IMG/VR virus record: IMGVR_UViG_3300027710_000034
Location: 1 to 54,412 of that record
DNA from: a virus
Direction: 5' to 3' (one strand)
Length of the DNA: 54,412 bases
Of the stretch, positions 38,368 to 45,618 are shown piece after piece. Position 1 is the stretch's first letter, and each line of letters begins with the position of its first letter. The notes beneath the pieces were generated by a model. It saw only the letters and a program-made list of their open reading frames with translations, ran no database searches and had not been told where the DNA came from. The translations under genes were made by a program, and so were the position numbers.

Positions 38368-38396
38368 TTGACATTTCTCCATAAATACGGTATAAT
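38368..38396 (+). promoter_or_regulatory. Consensus sigma70 promoter
   Basis: TTGACA at 38368-38373, 17-bp spacer, TATAAT at 38391-38396: perfect consensus. Confidence 0.9.
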
Positions 38397-38419
38397 GGTT
38401 ACTTAATAGGAGAACTGCT

Positions 38420-38590
38420 ATGCGTGACTACACAATTACTAAGATCCGTCCTGGTACCTACGAACTGGACCTATATGTCAATGGTTCATGGGTGGACACC
38501 AAGCGTGGCACCAAGGGTGAGGTGGAGCAATTCGCCTCGAACTACATCAACAAGCGCATGCCTCGTGCGTTTCGCGCAATCATGTCCTAG
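38420..38590 (+). CDS. Hypothetical small basic protein
   Basis: A 56-residue basic protein behind AGGAGA: strands (YELDLYVNGSWVDTK) then a helix (VEQFASNYINKRMP). The overlapping frame from 38424 has no ribosome-binding site and is rejected. Isolated between a promoter and a strong terminator, so it is a one-gene unit. Confidence 0.7.
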   Translation: MRDYTITKIRPGTYELDLYVNGSWVDTKRGTKGEVEQFASNYINKRMPRAFRAIMS

Positions 38591-38619
38591 ACTTTATCCT
38601 TTTCACTAGGGCAAAGAAG

Positions 38620-38652
38620 CACCCTGCCAGCGATGGTGGGGTGTTTTTTTTT
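38620..38652 (+). terminator. Strong intrinsic terminator
   Basis: CACCCTGCC (38620-38628) pairs with GGTGGGGTG (38635-38643), followed by nine T. Confidence 0.9.
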
Positions 38653-38662
38653 AATTTTAGGC

Positions 38663-38691
38663 TTGACAACTGTCCTGTTTCGAGGTATAAT
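38663..38691 (+). promoter_or_regulatory. Sigma70-like promoter
   Basis: TTGACA at 38663-38668, 17-bp spacer, TATAAT at 38686-38691; spacer end TTTCGAGG as in cassette A. Confidence 0.9.
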
Positions 38692-38726
38692 GACTATGTC
38701 GTATTGATGAAAAGGAAATAAAGCTT

Positions 38727-38873
38727 ATGACTAATAATTACGTTTACACCCTTCAAGACCTTTATAAGATATTTCAACAGGCAGAGGATAAGGTAGCGCA
38801 ACTCAAAGAGTTTCAATCACTCAACCTAGAGTACCGCATCAACTGGGATAAATTAATTTCACTTTATTCATAA
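38727..38873 (+). CDS. Hypothetical small helical protein
   Basis: A 48-residue helical protein (QDLYKIFQQAEDKVAQLKEF) behind AAAAGGAAA. Single gene between promoters. Function unknown. Confidence 0.62.
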   Translation: MTNNYVYTLQDLYKIFQQAEDKVAQLKEFQSLNLEYRINWDKLISLYS

Positions 38874-38890
38874 AAAAGCGATTTAGGGGC

Positions 38891-38918
38891 TTGCTATTTC
38901 TGCAGTTTCAGGTATAGT
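38891..38918 (+). promoter_or_regulatory. Sigma70-like promoter, cassette type A (variant)
   Basis: TTGCTA at 38891-38896, 16-bp spacer, TATAGT at 38913-38918, with the cassette A leader. The -35 differs from the other copies and may be weaker. Confidence 0.7.
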
Positions 38919-38945
38919 GGAATTATAGTTTGAAAGGAATTGATT

Positions 38946-39185
38946 ATGACCAAGTTTGAAGTTCGCAAAACCCTCGCTCCCTACGGTTTCCAGGTGATTG
39001 ATAACACCACTGGCACCGTTCTTGACACGTTCAAGCGTAAGTACCAAGCGAATGCCCATGCGTTCTACCTTGGTCAGACCACCATGAAGACGGTTACCAA
39101 CCTGATGACTGGTAAGGAAATCGAGATCGCTGAGAACACTCCTTGGCATTGCAATCCTGCCTCTGAATCATACTGGAGCATGTAA
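38946..39185 (+). CDS. Hypothetical small protein
   Basis: A 79-residue basic protein behind the cassette A ribosome-binding site. Beta-strand-rich start (KTLAPYGFQVIDNTTGTVLD) and a C-terminal ENTPWHCNPASESYW. Stop overlaps the next ATG. Confidence 0.7.
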   Translation: MTKFEVRKTLAPYGFQVIDNTTGTVLDTFKRKYQANAHAFYLGQTTMKTVTNLMTGKEIEIAENTPWHCNPASESYWSM

Positions 39186-39451
39186 TGAATATTCTTTACG
39201 ACGCAGAAGATATAGCAGAATTCCACCGTCTTGAAAAGATCAAGTCTGAAAAGGAAGTAGAAAATATGACTGATGCTGATCTGACTCAGTTCCTCGTGAA
39301 TGATGCAATTCCTCAGGACATTGGTAATGCTCGTATGGCATATGCCGCTGGATACTTCGAGTCCACCATTCTCTCACTGATGGCACGTTTCCCAGAGGTG
39401 CGTAAAGAGATCGAAGACCGTGTAAACTTTCGTAAAGGAGAAGCAGTATGA
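39185..39451 (+). CDS. Hypothetical helical protein
   Basis: An 88-residue acidic helical protein, with MAYAAGYFESTILSLMARF in the middle. Coupled to both neighbours by overlapping codons. Function unknown. Confidence 0.68.
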   Translation: MNILYDAEDIAEFHRLEKIKSEKEVENMTDADLTQFLVNDAIPQDIGNARMAYAAGYFESTILSLMARFPEVRKEIEDRVNFRKGEAV

Positions 39452-39681
39452 TGGACATGATAGGTTTTGACAATGAATTCATGAGTGATCCATGCACTCA
39501 CTCGAAGATTCTCCTCCCGATCCCTGAGAATGCACGAGAAATTCCGTGTGATGGATGTGCACGTGAGAATGAATGTGCGATGCGTATGACCGAATGTGTC
39601 GCGTTTCGCGTGTGGAGTGCCACTGGAGATTTCCTCGATAAGGATGTGACTCGTTTGATGCGTGTCCCTCGTGGTGTCTGA
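39448..39681 (+). CDS. Small cysteine-cluster protein
   Basis: A 77-residue protein with a cluster CDGCARENECAMRMTEC at about residues 35-51, likely to bind zinc or an Fe-S cluster; one more cysteine lies near residue 16. Two adjacent ATGs are possible (39448, 39451). Function unknown. Confidence 0.65.
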   Translation: MMDMIGFDNEFMSDPCTHSKILLPIPENAREIPCDGCARENECAMRMTECVAFRVWSATGDFLDKDVTRLMRVPRGV

Positions 39682-39724
39682 TTGCTGAATGATGAGTAGT
39701 TGAGACCCATGTGAGATTTGAGCT

Positions 39725-39823
39725 ATGGTTTTGAAATTCGGGTCCCCTCTCCATAAAATGGGTTTAGCGTCGACTTGTTTTAACATCGACCAACAGTTCA
39801 CGACACATACCCTGCACATATAA
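39725..39823 (+). CDS. Possible 32-residue peptide
   Basis: A short open frame in an otherwise empty 150-base gap. No good ribosome-binding site precedes it, so it is doubtful; listed because nothing else explains the gap. Confidence 0.2.
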   Translation: MVLKFGSPLHKMGLASTCFNIDQQFTTHTLHI

Positions 39824-39834
39824 AAGGATTCAAA

Positions 39835-40071
39835 ATGCCAAGAAAAAAAATTGCTGCGGCCAACACAGAGTCTCCAGAGGTCGCACAGGAAACTGTGGTG
39901 GAAACTGCACCTACATACTACGAATACATAACACCTGATGGTATCTCTGTGCTGCTCGACCGCTATGAATGGTCAAGGGGTCTTGGTCTATCAGATAAGA
40001 ACGTAAAGAAAGCGCAAGCAGCACGGCATCGTGAGGTTGCCAAGGGGTTTGCCAGAACTGAGGAAGCATAA
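39835..40071 (+). CDS. Hypothetical small basic protein
   Basis: A 78-residue protein with a Lys-rich start, an Ala/Glu/Thr linker and a basic helical C-terminus (KNVKKAQAARHREVAKG). AAAAGGA ribosome-binding site. Stop overlaps the methyltransferase ATG. Confidence 0.68.
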   Translation: MPRKKIAAANTESPEVAQETVVETAPTYYEYITPDGISVLLDRYEWSRGLGLSDKNVKKAQAARHREVAKGFARTEEA

Positions 40072-40679
40072 TGGAATACCAACAATATATCGACTCTAAT
40101 GGAAACATCATAAGAATGCTAAGTCATGATGCCACATACACTGCATCAACTACAGATTATCTAATGGATAATGGTTATGGTCACGTAACTGGACAGATAT
40201 CTGATCATGACACATTGGCATTTAGAGCGATTATTGAAAAAATGCCACAGCATTTTCGTATGGTAGAACTGGGTTCAATGTATGGTGCATCAGCAGTTAC
40301 ATTTGCACTACTTGCTTATGAGATGCGTAAGACCTGCGAAATTCTTTGTATTGATTGCTTTGGATTGCCAAACCAACTGGAAACATTCAAACAAAACACT
40401 ATGGACTTCAGTAATATCAGTTATCGAGCAGAATACTTTAATGATGCTTTTGAGTACGATGGTGGGCCGATTGACTTATACTTTGACGATGCGAGTCATA
40501 TCGAAAGACCTACATATAAGCAGTTGGTGTATTGGAGTCAGTATGCCAAGAACATTGCGGTTCATGACTACACTGCAGAGTGGGAAGGTAACATTGCCGC
40601 AGTGGATAAATTTGCTTCCGAGCGAGCAGCGACTGTGCAGCGATTTGATGAATCGAGTGTCGTGTTACTGGAGTTGTAA
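40071..40679 (+). CDS. Class I SAM-dependent methyltransferase
   Basis: A 202-residue enzyme with motif I MVELGSMYGASAV (about 64-76), an acidic end of strand 2 (ILCIDCFG) and PIDLYFDDASHIE as the strand-4 region, in the methyltransf_24 style. It is a distant relative of the 28678 enzyme in layout. Followed by a sulfotransferase-like gene, so both may decorate the same sugar or peptide. Confidence 0.8.
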   Translation: MEYQQYIDSNGNIIRMLSHDATYTASTTDYLMDNGYGHVTGQISDHDTLAFRAIIEKMPQHFRMVELGSMYGASAVTFALLAYEMRKTCEILCIDCFGLPNQLETFKQNTMDFSNISYRAEYFNDAFEYDGGPIDLYFDDASHIERPTYKQLVYWSQYAKNIAVHDYTAEWEGNIAAVDKFASERAATVQRFDESSVVLLEL

Positions 40680-40723
40680 ATGGAGTTGGGCCCTGCCCTT
40701 CGGTATCTTAGGAAAGACAAGTA

Positions 40724-41242
40724 ATGTTTATCCACAATAATGGTAATTGTGCTGTTATGGCAAACCTACGTTGTGGATCAACGAACATGTTTAATTACTT
40801 TGAAACGGAAGTAAATAATTTTGGACTGCGGGGTTGGTTGAACCACCGCAATCCCATTGTAGTTCTTCGTAACCCGATAGACCGTGTTGTTTCTTCGATG
40901 GCATTCTTCTGGAGTGATAAAGGAACACCAGAGTTTCGACTCGCTGAGTTTGCTCGACATTCAGCCCCATATCTACACAATCTAACAATAAGTAACTTTC
41001 GCATCATAGATTTCAACATTCTCGAGCAGTATATTCCAAGGAAGGATACTGTGCGACTGCAGTCTGTTCGTACTGACACACGCTGCCATCCTTTCACAGC
41101 GGCAGAAGATGCTTATGTGCCGAATCCTCTATACACACTGGAAGACTTGCAAAAATGCGTCGAGGACTATAAAGATTTTATCGCGAATAAAGAACGAGTT
41201 ACGGTTGATGAGTGGAAAGAACTTACAATCGAAAGGGCTTGA
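40724..41242 (+). CDS. Sulfotransferase-like protein
   Basis: A 172-residue protein with the two PAPS-binding signatures: a P-loop-like LRCGSTNMF (15-23) for the 5'-phosphosulfate and VLRNPIDRVVSSM (47-59) for the 3'-phosphate. Short compared with host sulfotransferases but with both motifs. It would transfer sulfate to a sugar or tyrosine acceptor. A promoter overlaps its end. Confidence 0.78.
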   Translation: MFIHNNGNCAVMANLRCGSTNMFNYFETEVNNFGLRGWLNHRNPIVVLRNPIDRVVSSMAFFWSDKGTPEFRLAEFARHSAPYLHNLTISNFRIIDFNILEQYIPRKDTVRLQSVRTDTRCHPFTAAEDAYVPNPLYTLEDLQKCVEDYKDFIANKERVTVDEWKELTIERA

Positions 41243-41267
41243 CTTTCACTGTGTTTTTTAGTATAAT
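41239..41267 (+). promoter_or_regulatory. Sigma70-like promoter
   Basis: TTGACT at 41239-41244, 17-bp spacer, TATAAT at 41262-41267, overlapping the sulfotransferase stop. The ATG at 41277 follows within 10 bases. Confidence 0.82.
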
Positions 41268-41276
41268 GGATTTATT

Positions 41277-41447
41277 ATGAATATTGGTTTGTTTTTACTC
41301 TTCGCAGTCCTAGCATGGATAATCTTTGCAGTGGTTATTTTTCCGCTGCTCGTAATGTTTATTTTTGCCATACCTATTATCCTCCCATATGTTCTGGGTG
41401 CAGCAGCGCTGTATCTTTTATGGAAGTTTGTGAAAAAGAGGGCTTGA
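41277..41447 (+). CDS. Very hydrophobic small membrane protein
   Basis: A 56-residue protein with two long hydrophobic segments (2-32 with a break, 33-50) and a short basic tail (WKFVKKRA). There is almost no leader before its ATG and no clear ribosome-binding site. The stop codon overlaps the next promoter's -35. Holin-like in shape, but nothing more supports that. Confidence 0.6.
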   Translation: MNIGLFLLFAVLAWIIFAVVIFPLLVMFIFAIPIILPYVLGAAALYLLWKFVKKRA

Positions 41448-41472
41448 CATTTGCATCATTTTAGGGTATAGT
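41444..41472 (+). promoter_or_regulatory. Sigma70-like promoter
   Basis: TTGACA at 41444-41449 (overlapping a stop codon), 17-bp spacer, TATAGT at 41467-41472. Confidence 0.85.
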
Positions 41473-41499
41473 GGAACTATGATGATGAAGGATGTGAAT

Positions 41500-41970
41500 A
41501 TGAATATCACGGTTACAGGTTTGATTGGTCGTCGTGCTGACAAGAAGAAGTTGATTGAGGCAGCAGAGTTCTTTGCTGCGCAACTAATGGACCCTCGCAT
41601 GGTTCGCAATCTGACGTTGGATATCGAAGTCTGGAAAGACTTTGACCTTGAGGGTGAGTGCGTCGATGAGGATGGCACGAAGAACCCTCGGTGGTTCACG
41701 ATCGGTCTTAAGAACCAAGACGTGAATGAAATGATCAAGGTGCTTGGTCACGAAATGGTTCATGTCAAGCAACATGCCAAGAACGAACTCCAGACTGGTC
41801 ATGCGGTTGCTGCTCGTGGTGGTCTTAAGATCTTCAGCAAGTGGATGGGTCAAATCTGGAAACCCAAGGGCAAGGAAGATGCCTATTTCGATGCTCCTTG
41901 GGAGATCGAAGCATATGGTCGCGAAGTCGGTCTTTATCACAAGTGGTGTGCAACACAGGAGGCAGCATGA
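41500..41970 (+). CDS. SprT-like zinc metallopeptidase
   Basis: A 156-residue protein. LGHEMVHVKQHAKNEL holds the HExxH zinc site (near residue 85) and PWEIEAYGRE downstream gives the third ligand glutamate. I prefer ATG 41500 behind AAGGAT, though ATGs at 41479-41485 lie at the predicted transcription start. SprT-like proteases act on DNA-bound proteins; phage versions are known but the target is not. Confidence 0.8.
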   Translation: MNITVTGLIGRRADKKKLIEAAEFFAAQLMDPRMVRNLTLDIEVWKDFDLEGECVDEDGTKNPRWFTIGLKNQDVNEMIKVLGHEMVHVKQHAKNELQTGHAVAARGGLKIFSKWMGQIWKPKGKEDAYFDAPWEIEAYGREVGLYHKWCATQEAA

Positions 41971-42134
41971 TGGTAACTGAGTATTGGGTAGTTCGCATCA
42001 ATTATAATCAAATTGACCGTGATCATGTTCTTGTAGATGCTGCAACAGCAAAAGAAGCAGAGCAACGTCTCCGTGATAATGGATGTAATGCTCCTTATAT
42101 TAAGGCGATGTATAAAGCAAAGGTTTCGAAGTAA
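41967..42134 (+). CDS. Hypothetical small protein
   Basis: A 55-residue protein behind a strong AGGAGG. A ferredoxin-like start (EYWVVRINYNQIDRDHVLVD) and a helix (KEAEQRLRDNG). Upstream in-frame starts lie in the peptidase gene. Function unknown. Confidence 0.65.
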   Translation: MMVTEYWVVRINYNQIDRDHVLVDAATAKEAEQRLRDNGCNAPYIKAMYKAKVSK

Positions 42135-42280
42135 TGAATTTAAGTCGTAAAGAACGTATCACTGCATACATCGCCAAGTGGATTGTTTTGAACATCGCTT
42201 GTCGTATCAATGCAACTGCCGTATTGTCGCTCAGTATGGAAGCGACCCGAATATACATTGGAAAGCAAAATGCCAGCTAG
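42134..42280 (+). CDS. Hypothetical small protein
   Basis: A 48-residue basic protein with a hydrophobic middle (YIAKWIVLNIACRI). Starts in the previous stop and overlaps the next gene by 11 bp. Confidence 0.5.
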   Translation: MNLSRKERITAYIAKWIVLNIACRINATAVLSLSMEATRIYIGKQNAS

Positions 42281-42791
42281 ATTTCTAATCAGTGATACCC
42301 ATTTTGGTCATGCCAGCACATGGGAAAAGTTTACTCTAGAGGATGGTAGTCCTCTCCGTCCGTTCACCTCCACTGAGGAGATGGACGAGACAATGGTAGA
42401 CAACTGGAACAAGACAGTTCGTCCGCAAGATACAGTGTATCATCTTGGGGATGTAGTAATCGCCCGACGCCATCTGGAAACAGTGAAGCGTCTGAATGGG
42501 CGGAAAATCCTTATCCGTGGAAACCATGACATTTACAAGGATAAGGACTATTATGGGGCAGGATTCGAGCAGATTCATGGCGTTCGCGTGTTTGTGGATC
42601 AGTTCATCCTGTCTCATATTCCCCTTCACCCAGACTGTGTAGGTGAGCGGTTCAAACGTAACGTCCACGGTCACCTGCACGGTAATCGGATTATGCTTTA
42701 TAATCAAGTCGATCCTCGGTACCTGTGTGTATGCGTGGAGCAGATTAACTACACACCGATTTCTTTTGACGATGTGTTGAAAATGACTTGA
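42270..42791 (+). CDS. Calcineurin-like metallophosphoesterase
   Basis: A 173-residue enzyme with all five family motifs: ISDTHFGH (7-14), YHLGDVV, IRGNHD, an LSHIPLH segment and NVHGHLHG. It would cleave phosphomonoesters or diesters with two metal ions; the short length and cytoplasmic location fit YfcE-like or phage homologues. Start overlaps the previous gene. Confidence 0.9.
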   Translation: MPARFLISDTHFGHASTWEKFTLEDGSPLRPFTSTEEMDETMVDNWNKTVRPQDTVYHLGDVVIARRHLETVKRLNGRKILIRGNHDIYKDKDYYGAGFEQIHGVRVFVDQFILSHIPLHPDCVGERFKRNVHGHLHGNRIMLYNQVDPRYLCVCVEQINYTPISFDDVLKMT

Positions 42792-42816
42792 CAAACCATA
42801 CAACTTATAGTATAAT
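42788..42816 (+). promoter_or_regulatory. Consensus sigma70 promoter
   Basis: TTGACA at 42788-42793, 17-bp spacer, TATAAT at 42811-42816, overlapping the previous stop. Confidence 0.9.
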
Positions 42817-42842
42817 GGTTCTTTATTATGAAAGGTGAAATT

Positions 42843-43394
42843 ATGATTGATACGAGCAAGATTATCCATGTTTCTGAATGGCGTAAGGTTTCGGAACTTC
42901 CGTCGACTCCTGCGCGACAGACTGCTCTAGATGAGAAGTATAGCAAGTATGGTGTGTATCAGGTTGCCGAGGAAGCAGATATTGACTTGATTGGTGATGA
43001 CTTAGTAAGTCCCCACATCGGTTATACTGGTAAGTCAGGAAATATCCACGATCGAACTTATCATATCCGAATGACGGCAAATTCTAAGACTGCTACTTCG
43101 CATGGCGCAGGAGTGTTCATTCGTAAAAATCTTGATATTGATAACTGTTATGTTCGCTGTTTGTATACCGACGAAAATTCATTTGCGTTGTTGGAGCAAG
43201 ATATTCAACAAGAAACTATGAAGCAATTCGGATACACGTTTAAGTGGCGTGAAGCATCAGGTGGAACAGATGGCAATTACACTAATGCTACTGTTCTCGC
43301 TGAGAAACTTTCAAACGAAGAACGTAAGAATCTTATCTTTTATCTCAACGAACTGATCAAAGAAGATTTACTTGCTGAATTTATGTCTCGTTGA
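42843..43394 (+). CDS. GIY-YIG nuclease-like protein
   Basis: A 183-residue protein. YGVYQV (36-41) and HIGYTGKSGNIHDRTYHIR (58-76) match the GIY strand, the YIG-like strand and the downstream arginine helix, a better match than the other two GIY-YIG-like genes of the window. Late residues include ALLEQDIQQETM, a possible catalytic glutamate. ATG 42843 follows AAAGGTGA. It sits next to the DNA-modification genes, so homing near a conserved gene or a DNA-processing role are both possible. Confidence 0.68.
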   Translation: MIDTSKIIHVSEWRKVSELPSTPARQTALDEKYSKYGVYQVAEEADIDLIGDDLVSPHIGYTGKSGNIHDRTYHIRMTANSKTATSHGAGVFIRKNLDIDNCYVRCLYTDENSFALLEQDIQQETMKQFGYTFKWREASGGTDGNYTNATVLAEKLSNEERKNLIFYLNELIKEDLLAEFMSR

Positions 43395-43434
43395 CCCTGT
43401 CTATATACTAGGTAGGTTTTAATAAGGAGTTTAT

Positions 43435-44772
43435 ATGGTTAAAGTTATTGTCGCCGATTCTAAACTAGATTGCGAGCATCTGCTCGGTCAATATCTAGAT
43501 GAGAGTCATTTCGACATTGTGGTCAATGAAGATACAGACTGTTATAAAGAGTCTGATTCTCTGCTCGATACAGAGTTGACTGAAAACAGGATTGCATTTA
43601 AGTTTCGTAAGAACTTCTTCTCGCCAGAAGAACAGGAGCAGGCATACATTGGTCTGCGCGAAGCAGCAACCGAATCACAGAATCGTGGTCTGGCAGCAGG
43701 TCCACGTGGTGAGTTGCTAGGCGTAGAAGGTCGCGGTGGTCGCGACTGGGTAACTGATTACGAACTCGAGATTCTTGATTTTCTGATGACAGATAAGGGT
43801 CGACTGATCGACGAACTTAGTATCGAGAGCATTCGTGCTAAGCATGCAGGTGCACCACGATCTAATGCAGATGAAACTCGAGGCGCAGTCTGGTTGCGCA
43901 GTCAAGTATGTAAAGTATATCCAGAATATTTTGGTTGGTTCGACGTATGGGTCGACAGTCTAGAAACAAAGAGTAAAGAAGATGTTGCAAAGGAAGCGCG
44001 AAATATCGCAGAGAACTGGATTTCAACAACCAACTATGCTAAGTCGGTTTTCTCAGGCGTTGCTGGATGGTATGACCGATATCCTAGAATTCCTTTCGGT
44101 CGTGCTACTACTTACACTCGTGACAATTTTGATAAGTTTAAGTTGGCCTTTCCTTTTCTACAATCTCTTAATCGCGGGTTTAAAGAACTCCTCCCTCGGC
44201 GTTGGTCTAACCAAAAGAGTGCCGTGGATACAATCGATAGTCGATTCGTGGTCCCAGAAACAGTATTCACCACGATCACCGTCAACAAGTCTTTCCGAAC
44301 GGCAGCGCATCGTGACGCAGGCGATTTTGCTGATGGTCTCAGTAATCTTCTGGTCGTTGGTAGTGGTGACTATACTGGCGGTTATCTAATCTTTCCTGAG
44401 TATCGCATCGCAGTGAATGTTCGTCCAGGTGACTTGTTGCTAGTCAGCAATCATGAGATCATTCACGGTAACACCGAGATTAAACTGACAAGTCCAGATG
44501 CTGAGCGTATTTCGTTGGTTTGCTATTTGCGCGAGAACATGCTAGAACTTGGTTCATATGAATATGAAACAACTCGCGAGCAATATGTCATTGACCGCAG
44601 AACTAATAGAGAACACCACCACTATCGTCCACTCTGGAATGGCGTATCTCCAGGAATGTGGGACGAACAAGAATGGTATGACTACCTCGAAACTAAACTT
44701 GGTCGAGATACAGTTGCCAAGTATCATCCTAAAGCATACCAAACAACATCAACACTTGGAGATCTATTTTAA
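43435..44772 (+). CDS. TET/JBP-family 2OG-Fe(II) dioxygenase (5-methylcytosine hydroxylase)
   Basis: A 445-residue protein. The C-terminal double-stranded beta-helix has the TET/JBP signature: HRD (H292, D294) in FRTAAHRDAGDFADG, GDYTGGYLIFPEY, DLLLVSNHEIIHGN (H344) and R358 in ERISLVCYLRE; upstream FGRATTYTRDNFDKF is also typical. Phage TET enzymes hydroxylate 5-methylcytosine in phage DNA as the first step of hypermodification. The next gene is a glycosyltransferase, as in known phage TET loci. No cytosine methyltransferase is in the window; it may be elsewhere. The C-terminus ends TSTLGDLF, resembling a sliding-clamp-binding peptide. Confidence 0.88.
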   Translation: MVKVIVADSKLDCEHLLGQYLDESHFDIVVNEDTDCYKESDSLLDTELTENRIAFKFRKNFFSPEEQEQAYIGLREAATESQNRGLAAGPRGELLGVEGRGGRDWVTDYELEILDFLMTDKGRLIDELSIESIRAKHAGAPRSNADETRGAVWLRSQVCKVYPEYFGWFDVWVDSLETKSKEDVAKEARNIAENWISTTNYAKSVFSGVAGWYDRYPRIPFGRATTYTRDNFDKFKLAFPFLQSLNRGFKELLPRRWSNQKSAVDTIDSRFVVPETVFTTITVNKSFRTAAHRDAGDFADGLSNLLVVGSGDYTGGYLIFPEYRIAVNVRPGDLLLVSNHEIIHGNTEIKLTSPDAERISLVCYLRENMLELGSYEYETTREQYVIDRRTNREHHHYRPLWNGVSPGMWDEQEWYDYLETKLGRDTVAKYHPKAYQTTSTLGDLF

Positions 44773-45581
44773 TGGAATATAGTATTGCTATTCCGTCTTA
44801 TCATCGTGAACATACTATTCAGAATAAGACGTTGAAAGTTCTTGAATCATATAACATCGATCCTGCTAAAATCACGATCTTTGTTAATGATCAGGATGAA
44901 GGCGAATATGATCGATATGCTAATGCGTTGAAGGAAAACCCTTACGCAAAGGATATCCAGATTGTTCGTGGTGTTCCAACTATCGGAAAACAACGTAACT
45001 TTATTGAACGTTGGTATCCGGAAGGCACACGACTGATGATGTTCGATGATGATATTGAAGAAGTTCAAGTCAAAGTCAGTGAACAGAAGTTGGGTCGTGT
45101 CGAAGATCTCGAGCGAGAAATCTTTATTCGTGGATTTGAGGAATGCGAGAAGGTAGGTGCTAAGACCTTTGGTATCTACGCAGCATCGAATGCATTCTTT
45201 ATGAAAGATCGAGTATACAATGACATTTGCTATATCATTGCCTCGATGTTTGGTGTGATTGTTGAACATGATGATTTTCTCGCTCGAGTAACCAACCATG
45301 GTGAAGACTACGAATATTCTATTCGCCAGTATATTAAGAATGGTGTTCTTGCTCGCCTTGACAACTACACAGTCAAGTCTCGGTACTACAAGGAAGAAGG
45401 TGGACTTCAAGATGTTCGCACTAAGGAATATGTGTATGACAGTGTGAAGATTATTGCGGACGAGTTCCCCGACCTTTGCACGATGTATATCCGCGAAACT
45501 ACTGGACATGCTGAATTGAAACTGCATGACCGCAACAAGAAGTATCGTAAAGTAGAATCTTCACTAGAGGATCTATTTTAG
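44772..45581 (+). CDS. TET-associated glycosyltransferase
   Basis: A 269-residue GT-A enzyme. MEYSIAIPSYHRE is the nucleotide-binding start, IGKQRNFIERW the following helix, and MMFDDDIEEV the DxD metal site (near residue 90). NHGEDYEYS matches the acidic acceptor-side motif. Its ATG overlaps the stop of the TET gene, and phage TET genes are known to be paired with glycosyltransferases that modify 5-hydroxymethylcytosine. It ends ESSLEDLF, the same kind of tail as its partner. Confidence 0.87.
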   Translation: MEYSIAIPSYHREHTIQNKTLKVLESYNIDPAKITIFVNDQDEGEYDRYANALKENPYAKDIQIVRGVPTIGKQRNFIERWYPEGTRLMMFDDDIEEVQVKVSEQKLGRVEDLEREIFIRGFEECEKVGAKTFGIYAASNAFFMKDRVYNDICYIIASMFGVIVEHDDFLARVTNHGEDYEYSIRQYIKNGVLARLDNYTVKSRYYKEEGGLQDVRTKEYVYDSVKIIADEFPDLCTMYIRETTGHAELKLHDRNKKYRKVESSLEDLF

Positions 45582-45583
45582 TA

Positions 45584-45612
45584 TTGACTTATCCCTGTAA
45601 ATGTAGTATAGT
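45584..45612 (+). promoter_or_regulatory. Sigma70-like promoter giving a leaderless transcript
   Basis: TTGACT at 45584-45589, 17-bp spacer, TATAGT at 45607-45612; the predicted start point coincides with the ATG at 45619. Last sigma70-type promoter of the window. Confidence 0.75.
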
Positions 45613-45618
45613 CAGTTA

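Noticed and set aside
38424-38609. 61-residue frame overlapping the gene at 38420
   Set aside because: The 38420 frame has the AGGAGA ribosome-binding site and a promoter at the right distance; this one starts within it without a signal.
44847-45527. 226-residue open frame on the minus strand
   Set aside because: It is antisense to the TET-associated glycosyltransferase, which has clear motifs; no promoter or ribosome-binding site.
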